Below the pieces are notes generated by a model that was given only the letters and a program-made list of their open reading frames with translations, ran no database searches and was not told where the DNA came from. This document shows, one piece after another, positions 1 to 9,403 of a DNA stretch of 34,561 bases. This stretch comes from an uncultured Lachnospiraceae bacterium (lineage in GTDB: Bacteria; Bacillota; Clostridia; Lachnospirales; Lachnospiraceae): assembly GCA_902797675.1 (NCBI GenBank), contig CADBTR010000061.1:1-34561 (forward strand), given 5' to 3'. The position numbers and the translations under genes were made by a program. Numbering within the stretch: the stretch's first letter is position 1; every line of letters begins with the position of its first letter.

Positions 1-116
1 CCTTATGAGCAAAGTTAGCACGAAGTGCGGGAAAGCGGCATAGCCGCCTTTGCGAATGAAGGGGGGAAGTGGCTGTGAATAGTAACAAAAAATCTTCCAC
101 AGCACAAAAAAAATGA
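1..116. other. Non-coding left edge with two small hairpins
   Basis: No gene is supported here. Two short perfect inverted repeats sit side by side: GCAC-gaa-GTGC at 18-28 and GCGGC-ata-GCCGC at 35-47. If an upstream gene runs into the window, the only frame that stays open for long stops at the TAG at 41-43. No T-run follows the second hairpin, so it is a poor intrinsic terminator. The stretch could be the tail of an upstream gene or a small extragenic palindromic repeat; the window edge prevents a decision. Confidence 0.3.
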
Positions 117-145
117 TTGACAAGATGTGCCTTCCTGTGTATAAT
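117..145 (+). promoter_or_regulatory. Consensus sigma-A promoter of the yceD-rpmF unit
   Basis: A perfect TTGACA (117-122) and a perfect TATAAT (140-145) are separated by exactly 17 bases. Transcription should start near 152, giving a leader of about 26 nt before the ATG at 178. A fully consensus promoter fits constitutive high expression of a ribosomal protein gene. Confidence 0.8.
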
Positions 146-177
146 CAGAAGAGTGCGATTAGAAAAGAGGTATATTT

Positions 178-705
178 ATGCTGATTGACTTATCGGATTT
201 CTTATCTCATGAAGATAAGAGATTAAACCTCTCTGCAGAGTTGGAGATGGATTCCTTTCAGGCGGGACGCGTCAGTTATCCCATAGCGGATAAGACACCG
301 GTCAGACTTGATATAACGGGAATCGGCGGAAAGAAGATCAAGATTTCTGCCGCATTTGATGTGACGCTGATGATGCCATGCGACAGGTGCTTAGAAGAGG
401 TAAGACAAACTATTCATATTGATACTTCAAAGGAAGTCAATTTAAGCGAGACAGGAGAAGACAGAAAAGAAGCGGAGGACGAAGTCGAGGAACTCGACGG
501 GACAAGCTTCGATGTCGAACGGTTCGCTTACGGTGAGATTTTATTGGATTTGCCGATGAAGGTTCTGTGCAGAGAAGCCTGCAAGGGACTTTGCAGTAAG
601 TGCGGTAAGAATCTCAACCGGGGAAGTTGCGATTGCGATACGGCATCGCTTGACCCGCGTATGGCGAAAGCCTTAGAGGTCTTCAATAGCTTTAAGGAGG
701 TGTAA
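178..705 (+). CDS. yceD: YceD/DUF177 family protein
   Basis: A 175-residue protein of the YceD (DUF177) family, whose members in bacteria and plants are linked to 23S rRNA accumulation and almost always precede rpmF. The family hallmark is visible: a CDRC pair near residues 67-70, then a cysteine-rich tail (CREACKGLC, SKCGKNLN, CDC, about residues 132-153) that could bind a metal. The middle section is acidic. The start has a modest upstream RBS (gaggta) and is the first ATG after the promoter. The gene ends 3 nt before rpmF, so the two are co-transcribed and possibly translationally coupled. The rRNA role is family knowledge; the molecular mechanism is not visible here. Confidence 0.9.
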   Translation: MLIDLSDFLSHEDKRLNLSAELEMDSFQAGRVSYPIADKTPVRLDITGIGGKKIKISAAFDVTLMMPCDRCLEEVRQTIHIDTSKEVNLSETGEDRKEAEDEVEELDGTSFDVERFAYGEILLDLPMKVLCREACKGLCSKCGKNLNRGSCDCDTASLDPRMAKALEVFNSFKEV

Positions 706-708
706 ACC

Positions 709-888
709 ATGTCTATTTGTCCAAAGAATAAAACATCAAGAGCCAGAAGAGACAAGAGAAGAGCAAACTGGAAGATGTCTGCTGTAAATCTTGTAAAATG
801 CAGTAAGTGTGGTGCTTTAATGATGCCTCACAGAGTATGCAAGGCTTGCGGTTCTTATAATAAAAAAGAGATCATCGCTCAGGACTAA
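709..888 (+). CDS. rpmF: 50S ribosomal protein L32
   Basis: A 59-residue basic protein beginning MSICPKNKTSRARRDKRRAN, which is the typical L32 N-terminus (small residues followed by an arginine/lysine-rich segment). A zinc-ribbon type set CSKCG (about residue 31) and CKACG (about residue 44) follows, so this is the cysteine-containing paralogue rather than the zinc-free form. AAGGAGGTG immediately upstream (within the end of the preceding gene) is a strong RBS. The gene follows yceD by 3 nt and is followed 10 nt later by an intrinsic terminator. Its length and context match the conserved yceD-rpmF-plsX arrangement. Confidence 0.96.
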   Translation: MSICPKNKTSRARRDKRRANWKMSAVNLVKCSKCGALMMPHRVCKACGSYNKKEIIAQD

Positions 889-897
889 TTATGCGAG

Positions 898-924
898 AAG
901 GAATCCGAAAGGATTCCTTTTTTT
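898..924 (+). terminator. Intrinsic terminator after rpmF
   Basis: AAGGAATCC, loop GAAA, GGATTCCTT, then a run of T. The 9-bp stem is perfect with a stable GAAA tetraloop. It separates yceD-rpmF from the downstream lipid genes. Confidence 0.85.
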
Positions 925-966
925 CATACCATTTTCCTGTATGAATTCGCGAGGAAAGGAAAAAAT

Positions 967-1200
967 ATGGATACGATCATAGAAATTTTATCCGGACTTC
1001 ATCCGGATATTGATTTTACCGCGGAAACCGGGCTTATCGACCGGCGGATCATTGATTCTTTCGATATGGTTTCGCTGGTTTCGGAATTGACCGACAAGTT
1101 TGGCGTTGAGATCTATGCGGAGCATATGATCCCTGGGAATTTCAACTCGGCAGAGCAGATTTATCAGCTGGTTTGCCGTCTCAAAGACGGGGAATCATGA
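967..1200 (+). CDS. Acyl carrier protein-like (phosphopantetheine-binding) protein
   Basis: A 77-residue protein with the acyl/peptidyl carrier fold pattern. The sequence GLIDRRIIDSFDMVSLVSEL contains the phosphopantetheine attachment serine (Ser31) in the D-S-F/L context, followed by the amphipathic helix and the ...FGVEI...I...NF.S...I pattern common to carrier proteins. It lies between rpmF and plsX; PlsX uses acyl-ACP as substrate, so a lipid role is plausible. However, the sequence is less acidic and less canonical than AcpP and somewhat resembles D-alanyl or polyketide-type carriers (DSF instead of DSL). GAGGAAAGGA precedes the ATG. The acylation partner is unknown; a main AcpP probably lies elsewhere. 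Confidence 0.75.
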   Translation: MDTIIEILSGLHPDIDFTAETGLIDRRIIDSFDMVSLVSELTDKFGVEIYAEHMIPGNFNSAEQIYQLVCRLKDGES

Positions 1201-1251
1201 GAAAAGTATTGATTTATGAAGAAAAATTTAGTATTATTTATGATGTCGGTT

Positions 1252-1290
1252 TTTCCAAAAAAGAGTGTGTTTTTGCATCTTTTTTGGAAA
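1252..1290 (+). repeat. 13-bp perfect inverted repeat upstream of plsX
   Basis: TTTCCAAAAAAGA (1252-1264) and its exact complement TCTTTTTTGGAAA (1278-1290) are separated by 13 nt. It sits in the 170-nt gap between the carrier-protein gene and plsX. In RNA it would form an A/U-rich hairpin whose 3' arm carries six U. It could be a weak terminator, a processing site or a DNA operator; the sequence does not decide between these. Confidence 0.5.
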
Positions 1291-1370
1291 GTCCGGTAAA
1301 AATCTGACGGGAACGGAAAGTGATATGCTCCGGTCGGATACTAAACTATCGTTATTAGAGGAGAATATTT

Positions 1371-2402
1371 ATGGCAGAAGAAAAAATCGTAGTTGCAGTC
1401 GATGCAATGGGCGGAGACAATGCGCCGGGCGAGATCGTGAAAGGTGCGGTTCAGGCTTTGGAGAAAAATCCGCAGATCCACTTGAAAATAGTGGGCTTGA
1501 AAGAAAAAGTCGAGGCAGAACTCGGTAAATATCCATATGATAAGAGCCGGGTAGAGGTGATACCGGCGACAGAGGTCATCGAGACCGGAGAGTCACCAGT
1601 TATGGCAATCCGCAAGAAGAAGGATTCTTCCCTTGTGCTTGCCATGAAACTGGTAAAAGAAGGTTCGGCGGACGCGCTTGTCTCGGCAGGAAGCTCCGGT
1701 GCCATCTTAGTGGGCGGACAGACGATCGTCGGCAGAATTAAGGGAATCGAACGGGCGCCGCTGGCACCGCTTATTCCGACGGCAAAGGGCATGTCTCTTT
1801 TGATTGATGCCGGCGCTAACATGGATGCAAAATCTTCTTATCTGGTGCAATTTGCCAAGATGGGTTCTATCTATATGGAGCATGTAGTGGGCGTGAAAAA
1901 TCCGAAGGTGGCGATTGTCAATGTAGGCGCGGAGGAAGAGAAAGGAAATGCGCTGGTAAAAGAGACATTTCCACTGTTAAAAGCCTGCACGGATATTAAT
2001 TTTGTGGGCAGCGTGGAGGCGAGAGAGATTCCGAGCGGTGATGTGGACGTCATCGTCTGCGATGCATTTGTGGGAAATGTGATCTTAAAATTATACGAGG
2101 GACTGGGCATGACTTTGATCTCCAAGATCAAGGGAAGCATGATGGCGAGTCTTAAGACAAAGATCGGCGCGCTTCTCATTAAGAAGTCATTGAAACAGAC
2201 TTTAAAAGGTTTTATGTCTAATGAATACGGCGGCGCGCCGCTTTTAGGTCTGAACGGTCTTGTAGTCAAGGCCCACGGCAATTCCACCGCGGTGGAGATC
2301 TGCAATTCCATTCAGCAATGCATCACATTCCGCAAACAGCGGATCAATGATAAGATTCGGGAAAAGATTAAAAAAGAAGATGAAATGCAGGGAGAATCAT
2401 GA
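1371..2402 (+). CDS. plsX: Phosphate acyltransferase PlsX
   Basis: A 343-residue protein starting MAEEKIVVAVDAMGGDNAPG, the highly conserved PlsX N-terminus. PlsX converts acyl-ACP and phosphate to acyl-phosphate, the donor for PlsY in the first step of phosphatidic acid synthesis; it is a peripheral membrane enzyme. Further family blocks are present: ALVSAGSSGAILVGG, LIDAGAN, VQFAKMGSIYME, VSNVG-like IVNVGAEEEKGN and CDAFVGNVILKLYEG. Length matches the family. AGAGGAGAATATTT precedes the ATG. It overlaps rnc by 4 nt (ATGA), implying translational coupling, and the plsX-rnc-smc order is conserved in Firmicutes. The adjacent carrier-protein-like gene may supply an acyl donor, but this is inferred. 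Confidence 0.97.
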   Translation: MAEEKIVVAVDAMGGDNAPGEIVKGAVQALEKNPQIHLKIVGLKEKVEAELGKYPYDKSRVEVIPATEVIETGESPVMAIRKKKDSSLVLAMKLVKEGSADALVSAGSSGAILVGGQTIVGRIKGIERAPLAPLIPTAKGMSLLIDAGANMDAKSSYLVQFAKMGSIYMEHVVGVKNPKVAIVNVGAEEEKGNALVKETFPLLKACTDINFVGSVEAREIPSGDVDVIVCDAFVGNVILKLYEGLGMTLISKIKGSMMASLKTKIGALLIKKSLKQTLKGFMSNEYGGAPLLGLNGLVVKAHGNSTAVEICNSIQQCITFRKQRINDKIREKIKKEDEMQGES

Positions 2403-3082
2403 GTAAGAATATAGAAGAACTGGAGAATCGGATCGGATATCATTTTCGGGATAAGAGCTTGCTGCAGACAGCCATTACCCACAGCTCTTACGCCAACGAT
2501 GTGAAAAAAGGAGATATTCACGATAACGAACGTCTGGAATTCTTAGGCGATGCGGTGCTGGAATTAAGCAGCAGCGATGTGCTTTTTCATGAATATCGGG
2601 ATAAACAGGAGGGAGAACTTACCAGAATACGCGCAAGCATCGTATGTGAGCCGACTCTTGCCCAGTGCGCGAAAGATATTGACCTTGGAAGCTATCTGCT
2701 GTTAAGCCACGGTGAGGAGCGGACCGGCGGCAGAGAGCGGGAGTCCGTGACTTCGGATGCCTTCGAGGCGTTGATCGGCGCTATCTATCTGGACAGCGGT
2801 TTTGAGGAGGCAAAAAAATTTGTAGAAAAGTTTGTTCTGAATGATATCGCAAATAAACAGCTGTTTTATGACAGCAAGACGATTTTACAGGAATTATTAC
2901 AAAAAAATTATAAGGAACGGGTGGAATATGTCTTAAAAGATGTATACGGTCCCGATCACGATAAACATTTTGTGATGGAAGCGGTTTTCCGGGGAGAAAC
3001 GTTGGGTTCCGGCACCGGAAGAACAAAGAAAAGAGCAGAACAGCAGGCGGCTTATGAGGCATTGCTGAAATTAAAAAAATAA
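2399..3082 (+). CDS. rnc: Ribonuclease III
   Basis: A 227-residue protein with the RNase III signature NERLEFLGDAVLEL at residues 43-56 and the second acidic cluster DAFEALIGAIYLD near residue 121. It has a C-terminal double-stranded RNA-binding domain from about residue 157 to the end (DSKTILQELLQKN... GTGRTKKRAEQQAAYEALLKLKK). It cleaves dsRNA, including rRNA precursors, as a magnesium-dependent homodimer. All catalytic acidic residues expected from the family motif are visible. Its ATG overlaps the plsX stop by 4 nt, and smc starts 9 nt after its stop. Confidence 0.97.
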   Translation: MSKNIEELENRIGYHFRDKSLLQTAITHSSYANDVKKGDIHDNERLEFLGDAVLELSSSDVLFHEYRDKQEGELTRIRASIVCEPTLAQCAKDIDLGSYLLLSHGEERTGGRERESVTSDAFEALIGAIYLDSGFEEAKKFVEKFVLNDIANKQLFYDSKTILQELLQKNYKERVEYVLKDVYGPDHDKHFVMEAVFRGETLGSGTGRTKKRAEQQAAYEALLKLKK

Positions 3083-3091
3083 GAGGAACCT

Positions 3092-6000
3092 ATGTATTTA
3101 AAAAGTATTGAGGTGCAGGGCTTTAAGTCTTTCGCCAATAAGATAAAATTTGAATTTCATAACGGGATCACTGCGATCGTAGGTCCGAATGGCAGCGGAA
3201 AGAGCAATGTAGGCGACGCCGTCCGCTGGGTGTTGGGAGAACAGCGGATCAAGCAGCTTCGAGGCGGCAAGATGGAGGATGTGATCTTTGCGGGTACGGA
3301 AAACCGGAAGCCTTTGGGATATGCTTATGTGGCAATTACCCTGGATAACGGGGATCACAAGCTTGCTGTGGATTATGAGGAAGTGACGGTGTCCAGAAGA
3401 CTGTTCCGTTCCGGCGAGAGCGAATATATGATCAACGGGACGGTCTGCCGTTTGAAGGATATCAATGAATTATTCTATGATACCGGTATCGGAAAAGAGG
3501 GATATTCCATCATCGGTCAGGGACAGATCGATAAGATCTTAAGCGGTAAAGCGGATGAGCGGCGGGAATTGTTTGACGAGGCGGCGGGTATCGTAAAATT
3601 CAAGCGAAGAAAAGCCGAGACTATTAAGAAACTGGAAAACGAACGGCAGAATCTTGTCCGTGTGACGGATATTTTATCGGAGCTTGAAAAACAGGTAAAG
3701 CCTCTGGAACGCCAGTCGGAAAATGCAAGAACTTATCTGAAATTAAGAGAACAGTTAAAGACTTATGAGATCAATCAATTTTTGCTGGAAGTGGGAAATA
3801 TCAACAACCAGCTTTCCGGAATTGCCGAAAATCGGGGAATTGCCGCTGCGGATCTGGATGAGAGCAGCAAAAAACTGGAAGAGATCAAGAAAACATACGA
3901 AGAACTGGAAGCGTACTTAGAGCAGCTGAACACCGAGGCGGACGAGAAGAAGACGGAATTAAACCGGTGTAATATTCTTCGGGAGAAATTTGACGGAGAG
4001 ATCAGGGTGCTTCGGGAGCAGATTGCGGGAGCGAAAGGGAGTGAAACTCATTTTCGGGAGCGCATGACGGCAATTGACGGAGAGATCGGAAAGCGTCAGG
4101 AGGAAATCCGGACATTAGAGCAGCAAAGCAGCGAATTGAAAGAGCAGTCTGCAAATGCCGCAAAGGTGCAGGAGGATGCCGACGAGAGCAAGAAAGCTGC
4201 CGCCGGTCGCGTACAGGAGATTGAACGGCAGATTGAGGATGCCAAGTCAGAGATCATCCGGCTCATGAATGAGGAGACGAATGTCAAGACGAAGATCCAG
4301 CGCTATGATACGATGCTTGAACAGATCAATATCCGAAGAGCGCAGTTGAATCAACGTATCCTGAAATTCAAGAGCGACAATGAGGCGCAGGAAAAGGAGA
4401 TCCTCTCGCTGCGTCAGGAATTGGACAAGATCACAGTCGAAGTGCAGGGATATGAGCAGACGCAGGAAAAACTGCGGGGACAGTTAAAGGAATTGCAAGC
4501 TTCCATCGCTTCTGACAGAAAACTTCAAAATGAGAGCATGTCTCAGTATCATAAGCTTAATTCCAACTTGGAGACGTTGAAAAATCTGACGGAGCGCTAT
4601 GAGGGGTACGGCAACAGCATTCGCCGTATTATGGAATTAAAGGAGAAAAAGAGCGGTATCATCGGCGTTGTGGCGGATATCATCAAGACGGAGAAAGAAT
4701 ACGAGACAGCCATAGAGACGGCACTCGGAGGAAATATCCAGAATGTGGTGACGGATCATGAGACAACGGCGAAAGAAGCCATCGAGTATCTGAAAAAGAA
4801 CCGTTACGGAAGAGCAACTTTTCTGCCTTTAAACAGTATTGCCAACAAGACAGGCTTTCAATATCCTCAGGTGTTTGAAGAAACCGGAGTGATCGGTCTT
4901 GCCTGTGATCTGATCAGGATTAAGAAAGAATATGAGAATATCGGAAAATATCTGTTGGGAAGGATCGTTGTTGTAGATACCATCGATCATGCGCTGGCGC
5001 TGGCGAAGAAGTATCGCTATTCTTTGCGTATCGTGACGCTGGAGGGAGAATTGCTGAATGCAGGAGGTTCCCTTTCCGGCGGCGCCTATAAAAATAACAG
5101 TAATCTTTTGGGAAGACGACGGGAGATCGGGGAACTGGAAGACCGGGTAAAAGAGTTAAAAGCCGGCTCCGAGGAAGTGACAAAACGTCTCGCGGAGGAA
5201 GAGAGTAAGCTGGCGCAGACCCAGGCGGAACTTTCAAAACTGGAATCTGTATTGAAGGAACAATATCTTTTGCAGAATACGGTGAAGATGAATCTCGGCA
5301 AGGCAGATGAAAAGCAGAAAGAATTAAATACAAGCTACGAAAATTTCCATAAAGAAGACTCACAGATCAATGATCAGATTACGGATATCAGGAATAATCA
5401 TGAAACACTTGATGAAGAATTGAAACATTGGGAGACGAGAAAAGAGGAACTGCAAAAACAGATTGAAGATCAAAATCAAACCCTTGCTCTGGAAAAGGAA
5501 AAGGAAGAAGAAGAAAACCGAAAAAATGAACAGTTGCGACTGGATCTGTCAGGGATTACGCAAAAACTGGAATTTTTGCGGGAGAACCGGGAGAGAATTC
5601 AGGGAGAGATTGAAAGGCTGAATCAGGAAAAGACGGAATTGGAAGCTTCCATTGAGGAACTTTTACAATCCGGAGGTGAACGGGAAGAAAAGATCAAAGA
5701 TCTGGAGCGTGCGATCAAAGAGGCGGCAGATCAGGCAGAAATTTTAAGCGGACAGATCGGACAGTTGCAGGAGACGCGGGAGAAACAATCGAAGGAGCAT
5801 AAGGAATTTTTTGCCCGGAGAGAGGAATTGTCCGGTCATATTGCGGAACTTGATAAAGAAATCTACCGTTTTGACAGCCAGACCGAGAAATTGGAAGAAA
5901 ATAAAGAGAAGCTGACCGGTTATATGTGGGATGAGTACGAAGTGACTTACGGTCAGGCGAAGGAATTGCGGGATGAGTCCTATGATAATCTTTCTGCAAT

Positions 6001-6673
6001 GAAAAAAGAAATCGCATCCTTAAAGAGTTCCATACGCGGGCTTGGTTCTGTCAATGTAAATGCCATTGAGGAATATAAGGAAGTTTCCGGGCGGTATGAA
6101 TTTTTAAAAAATCAGCATACGGATCTGACAACGGCAGCCGAGAATCTGGAGCAGATCATCACGGAACTGGACACCGGCATGCGCAATCAGTTTAATGAAA
6201 AATTTGCGGATATCCGCAGAGAATTTGATAAGGTCTTTAAGATCTTGTTCGGCGGAGGAAAGGGAAGCATTGAATTGAGCGATGCGGAGGATGTATTGGA
6301 GGCGGAGATCACCATTATCTCCCAGCCGCCGGGAAAGAAATTGCAGAATATGATGCAATTGTCCGGCGGGGAGAAGGCGTTGACAGCCATTGCATTGTTA
6401 TTCGCCATTCAGAATCTGAAACCGTCGCCGTTTTGTCTGCTGGACGAGATTGAGGCGGCTCTCGACGATTCCAATGTAGACCGGTATGCAAAATACCTGC
6501 ATAAATTGACGGATCATACTCAGTTTATCGTGATTACTCACAGGCGGGGTACGATGAATGCTGCGGACAGGCTTTACGGTATCACGATGCAGGAGAAAGG
6601 TATTTCCACACTGGTGTCGGTAAATCTCATCGAGGAGGAGCTGGCGCAGGCGGAAAAGAAAAAATCAGAATAA
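3092..6673 (+). CDS. smc: Chromosome segregation/condensation ATPase SMC
   Basis: A 1,193-residue SMC protein, the core ATPase of the Smc-ScpAB condensin that organises and segregates the chromosome. Walker A is GPNGSGKSN at residues 31-39. Two very long coiled-coil arms (about 170-510 and 670-1010) flank a hinge at about 520-640 that contains the conserved [10 protein letters not shown] and GRATFLPLN blocks. The ABC signature [14 protein letters not shown] is near residue 1090 and Walker B with the catalytic glutamate ([12 protein letters not shown]) near 1117. All ATPase motifs are intact and the length is normal. RBS GAGGAACC lies upstream. It is part of the rnc-smc-ftsY block; ftsY starts 27 nt downstream. 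Confidence 0.98.
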   Translation: MYLKSIEVQGFKSFANKIKFEFHNGITAIVGPNGSGKSNVGDAVRWVLGEQRIKQLRGGKMEDVIFAGTENRKPLGYAYVAITLDNGDHKLAVDYEEVTVSRRLFRSGESEYMINGTVCRLKDINELFYDTGIGKEGYSIIGQGQIDKILSGKADERRELFDEAAGIVKFKRRKAETIKKLENERQNLVRVTDILSELEKQVKPLERQSENARTYLKLREQLKTYEINQFLLEVGNINNQLSGIAENRGIAAADLDESSKKLEEIKKTYEELEAYLEQLNTEADEKKTELNRCNILREKFDGEIRVLREQIAGAKGSETHFRERMTAIDGEIGKRQEEIRTLEQQSSELKEQSANAAKVQEDADESKKAAAGRVQEIERQIEDAKSEIIRLMNEETNVKTKIQRYDTMLEQINIRRAQLNQRILKFKSDNEAQEKEILSLRQELDKITVEVQGYEQTQEKLRGQLKELQASIASDRKLQNESMSQYHKLNSNLETLKNLTERYEGYGNSIRRIMELKEKKSGIIGVVADIIKTEKEYETAIETALGGNIQNVVTDHETTAKEAIEYLKKNRYGRATFLPLNSIANKTGFQYPQVFEETGVIGLACDLIRIKKEYENIGKYLLGRIVVVDTIDHALALAKKYRYSLRIVTLEGELLNAGGSLSGGAYKNNSNLLGRRREIGELEDRVKELKAGSEEVTKRLAEEESKLAQTQAELSKLESVLKEQYLLQNTVKMNLGKADEKQKELNTSYENFHKEDSQINDQITDIRNNHETLDEELKHWETRKEELQKQIEDQNQTLALEKEKEEEENRKNEQLRLDLSGITQKLEFLRENRERIQGEIERLNQEKTELEASIEELLQSGGEREEKIKDLERAIKEAADQAEILSGQIGQLQETREKQSKEHKEFFARREELSGHIAELDKEIYRFDSQTEKLEENKEKLTGYMWDEYEVTYGQAKELRDESYDNLSAMKKEIASLKSSIRGLGSVNVNAIEEYKEVSGRYEFLKNQHTDLTTAAENLEQIITELDTGMRNQFNEKFADIRREFDKVFKILFGGGKGSIELSDAEDVLEAEITIISQPPGKKLQNMMQLSGGEKALTAIALLFAIQNLKPSPFCLLDEIEAALDDSNVDRYAKYLHKLTDHTQFIVITHRRGTMNAADRLYGITMQEKGISTLVSVNLIEEELAQAEKKKSE

Positions 6674-6700
6674 AAAATCAGAAAAAGCAGGAGGCAGACA

Positions 6701-7672
6701 TTGGCTGAGGAGAAAGAAAAGAAAAAAGGTTTTTTTAGCAGGCTGGTAGCCGGACTAAGTAAAACGAGGGATAATATTGTATCCGGAATTGACAATATTT
6801 TCAGCGGTTTTTCAAAAATAGACGATGAATTTTATGAAGAACTGGAAGAAACCCTGATCATGGGAGATCTGGGCGTTCATACGACGGAAAAGATCATTGA
6901 AGATCTGAAAGAAAAGGTGAAGGAGCAAAAAATCAAGGAGCCGGCAGCCTGCAAGCAGCTCTTGATCGACAGTATCAAGGAACAGATGGATGTGGGCGAG
7001 AATGCCTATGATTTTGAAAATCAGAGGTCGGTGGTGCTTGTAATCGGCGTAAACGGCGTGGGAAAGACGACTTCCATCGGCAAACTGGCAGGTCAGTTGA
7101 AGGCACAGAAGAAAAAAGTTTTGCTGGCGGCAGCCGATACTTTTCGCGCGGCAGCGATTGAGCAGCTTACGGAATGGTCCAACCGGGCAGGCGTTGATAT
7201 CATTGCCCAGAAAGAGGGCTCCGATCCCGCTGCGGTGGTCTACGATGCAGTGCAGGCAGCCAAGGCGAGAAATACGGATGTCCTGATCTGCGATACCGCA
7301 GGGCGGCTCCATAATAAGAAAAATTTGATGGAAGAGCTGAAAAAAATTGACAGGATCATCGAAAAGGAATATAGTGGTGCTTACAGGGAGAATCTTGTGG
7401 TATTGGACGGAACGACCGGACAGAATGCGATGTCTCAGGCAAAGCAGTTCATGGAAGTCAGCAATGTTACGGGAATTATCCTAACAAAGCTTGACGGAAC
7501 GGCAAAGGGCGGAATCGCCATCGCCATACAGTCGGAGCTTGGGATTCCGGTGAAATATATCGGAGTCGGGGAACATATGGAAGATCTGCAGAAATTTAAT
7601 GCGGATGATTTTGTAAATGCACTGTTTCAGACAGAGGAAACAGAAGAGGGAAAGAAGGATGTATCGTTATGA
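6701..7672 (+). CDS. ftsY: Signal recognition particle receptor FtsY (TTG start)
   Basis: A 323-residue FtsY, the membrane-associated SRP receptor GTPase that targets ribosomes making membrane proteins. It has a short lysine-rich amphipathic N-terminus ([18 protein letters not shown]), the helical N domain, and a G domain with [18 protein letters not shown] (about 117-134), [37 protein letters not shown] and the terminal GVGE...DLQ.F closing block. The start is TTG: AGGAGG at 6689-6694 is spaced 6 nt from TTG 6701, and no in-frame ATG is better placed. It has no long acidic A domain, as usual in Firmicutes. It overlaps ilvA by 4 nt; ffh is not in the window. Confidence 0.97.
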   Translation: MAEEKEKKKGFFSRLVAGLSKTRDNIVSGIDNIFSGFSKIDDEFYEELEETLIMGDLGVHTTEKIIEDLKEKVKEQKIKEPAACKQLLIDSIKEQMDVGENAYDFENQRSVVLVIGVNGVGKTTSIGKLAGQLKAQKKKVLLAAADTFRAAAIEQLTEWSNRAGVDIIAQKEGSDPAAVVYDAVQAAKARNTDVLICDTAGRLHNKKNLMEELKKIDRIIEKEYSGAYRENLVVLDGTTGQNAMSQAKQFMEVSNVTGIILTKLDGTAKGGIAIAIQSELGIPVKYIGVGEHMEDLQKFNADDFVNALFQTEETEEGKKDVSL

Positions 7673-8889
7673 TGACAGAGTTATCGTTGGAAAAATTTGA
7701 AGAAGCGGCAGAGATTGTTAAAAATGTGACATTGCCGACGAATTTGATCTATAGTGAGTTTTTCAGTAAGCAATCGGGAAATAAGGTTTATTTAAAACCG
7801 GAGAATCTTCAAAAGACAGGCGCTTATAAGGTAAGAGGCGCTTATTATAAGATCAGCCAGATGACGGAAGAGGAAAGAGATCGGGGACTGATTACCGCCT
7901 CTGCCGGAAATCATGCCCAGGGCGTGGCAAATGCCGCTAAGATGTACGGCGTGAAGGCTGTGATCGTGATGCCTGTGGGAACTCCGCTTATTAAGGTAAA
8001 CCGTACCAGAAGTTACGGCGCGGAGGTCGTTTTATACGGAGATGTATATGACGAGGCTTGTGAGAAGGCATTGCAGCTTGCCGAGGAAAACGGTTATACT
8101 TTCGTACATCCCTTTGATGATCTGGAGGTAGCTACCGGTCAGGGTTCCGTGGCAATGGAGATCATCAAGGAACTTCCGACGGTCGATTATATTCTGGTGC
8201 CGATCGGCGGCGGCGGACTTGCCACCGGTGTCAGCACCCTTGCAAAATATATCAATCCGAATATCAAAGTCATCGGTGTGGAGCCGGCAAATGCCGCTTG
8301 TATGAAGGCATCCTTAAAGGCGGGAGAGGTAGTGACTCTTGACAGTGCCGTAACGATCGCAGACGGTACAGCAGTTAAGACGCCGGGAAAGATTATTTTC
8401 CCGTATTTACAAAAGAATCTGGATGATGTGATCACCATCGGGGACGATGAGCTTATCGATGCTTTTCTCGATATGGTTGAGAGTCATAAGATCGTCTGCG
8501 AGGGCTCGGGACTTCTTGCCGTTGCAGCGGTAAAACATCTGGATTGCAGGGATAAGAAAGTCGTATCGATCATCAGCGGCGGAAATATGGATATCATCAC
8601 CATGTCTTCTACGCTGCAGCATGGCTTGATCCAGAGAGGAAGAATCTTTACCGTTTCCGTTCTGCTGCCGGATAAGCCGGGACAATTGGAGAAAGTTTCC
8701 CATGTGGTTGCCGAGCAGAAGGGAAATGTAGTGAAACTGGAGCATAATCAGTTTGTAAGTATTAACAGAAATGCGGCTGTGGAACTTCGTATCACTATAG
8801 AAACCTTCGGCGAGGAGCACAAGCAGCAGATTGTCAAAGTCCTCGGAGAGGAAGGCTTCCGGCCGAAGATCGTAAGGACAAGTTTGTAA
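7669..8889 (+). CDS. ilvA: Threonine ammonia-lyase (threonine dehydratase)
   Basis: A 406-residue PLP-dependent threonine/serine dehydratase that deaminates L-threonine to 2-oxobutanoate. The Schiff-base lysine is Lys54 in TGAYKVRGAYY. SASAGNHAQGVA-type (TASAGNHAQG) and the glycine-rich phosphate-binding loop IGGGGLATG (about residue 178) are present, as is EGSGLLAVAA. A single C-terminal ACT-like domain begins near residue 328 (VLLPDKPGQLEKVS). One regulatory domain and about 400 residues match the clostridial and Bacillus-type enzyme; biosynthetic versus catabolic use cannot be settled. Two adjacent ATG codons (7669 and 7672) are possible starts; the first overlaps the ftsY stop. Coupling to ftsY is unusual in function but tight in sequence. 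Confidence 0.92.
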   Translation: MMTELSLEKFEEAAEIVKNVTLPTNLIYSEFFSKQSGNKVYLKPENLQKTGAYKVRGAYYKISQMTEEERDRGLITASAGNHAQGVANAAKMYGVKAVIVMPVGTPLIKVNRTRSYGAEVVLYGDVYDEACEKALQLAEENGYTFVHPFDDLEVATGQGSVAMEIIKELPTVDYILVPIGGGGLATGVSTLAKYINPNIKVIGVEPANAACMKASLKAGEVVTLDSAVTIADGTAVKTPGKIIFPYLQKNLDDVITIGDDELIDAFLDMVESHKIVCEGSGLLAVAAVKHLDCRDKKVVSIISGGNMDIITMSSTLQHGLIQRGRIFTVSVLLPDKPGQLEKVSHVVAEQKGNVVKLEHNQFVSINRNAAVELRITIETFGEEHKQQIVKVLGEEGFRPKIVRTSL

Positions 8890-8901
8890 CGGTGCCGGGC
8901 A

Positions 8902-9387
8902 ATGAAACGGGATCAACTCTTTTTTAAGACAGCAGTGTGCTGCTTTGCGTTGGCAGCACTGATCCACCTGCTGGGATATATAACGAATTATTTTTATTTT
9001 TTTGGCTGGCTGATGTGGATTCCGGCCATCGTGCTGACGGTAGCGGCGGTGCTTCGTATTTTAAAAGACGGATATATCAAAAGCCCTTATGTTCCGAGAA
9101 AAAAGATCTTTTACAGTGCATCTTTTGTTATTGCGATAGTTACAATGTGTTATGTGATCTTTAATGTGATATTTAATTATCTGGCTTTGGAACATGGCGG
9201 AGGAGAGTATAAGGACGGGGTATATTATCTGATCAATCTGGGAGAGCGGGTGAAGGAAATATCCGAGGACGAGTATACGAAACTTTTACTTGCCGAGTAT
9301 CGGCTGTTTACCGGTCATATTTTGTTTTTGTACAGTCTGACGGTACTTTATTTCAAAATGAAAGTTTTGGAACATGAACCGGTTTAG
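8902..9387 (+). CDS. Unknown four-helix membrane protein
   Basis: A 161-residue protein I do not recognise. It has about four hydrophobic segments: residues 7-29, 31-51, 70-92 and a weaker one near 133-153. A charged, probably extracytoplasmic loop between segments three and four carries EHGGGEYKDGVYYLINLGER. There are no catalytic motifs. It follows ilvA by 12 nt and precedes another unknown membrane protein by 16 nt, immediately upstream of a two-component system, so it may act with that sensor. The start is poorly supported by an RBS (GTGCCGGGCA upstream), but the reading frame and hydrophobicity are convincing. Confidence 0.7.
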   Translation: MKRDQLFFKTAVCCFALAALIHLLGYITNYFYFFGWLMWIPAIVLTVAAVLRILKDGYIKSPYVPRKKIFYSASFVIAIVTMCYVIFNVIFNYLALEHGGGEYKDGVYYLINLGERVKEISEDEYTKLLLAEYRLFTGHILFLYSLTVLYFKMKVLEHEPV

Positions 9388-9403
9388 AAATGGAGTTGTT
9401 GTG

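Noticed and set aside
1227..1362. FapR-like half sites (TTAGTA near 1229 and GATACTAAA near 1340) before plsX
   Set aside because: The halves are over 100 bp apart and do not form the short inverted repeat required for a FapR operator.
4920..5363. 147-codon open frame antisense to smc
   Set aside because: It lies wholly inside the smc hinge and coiled-coil coding sequence, with a low-complexity translation and no RBS.
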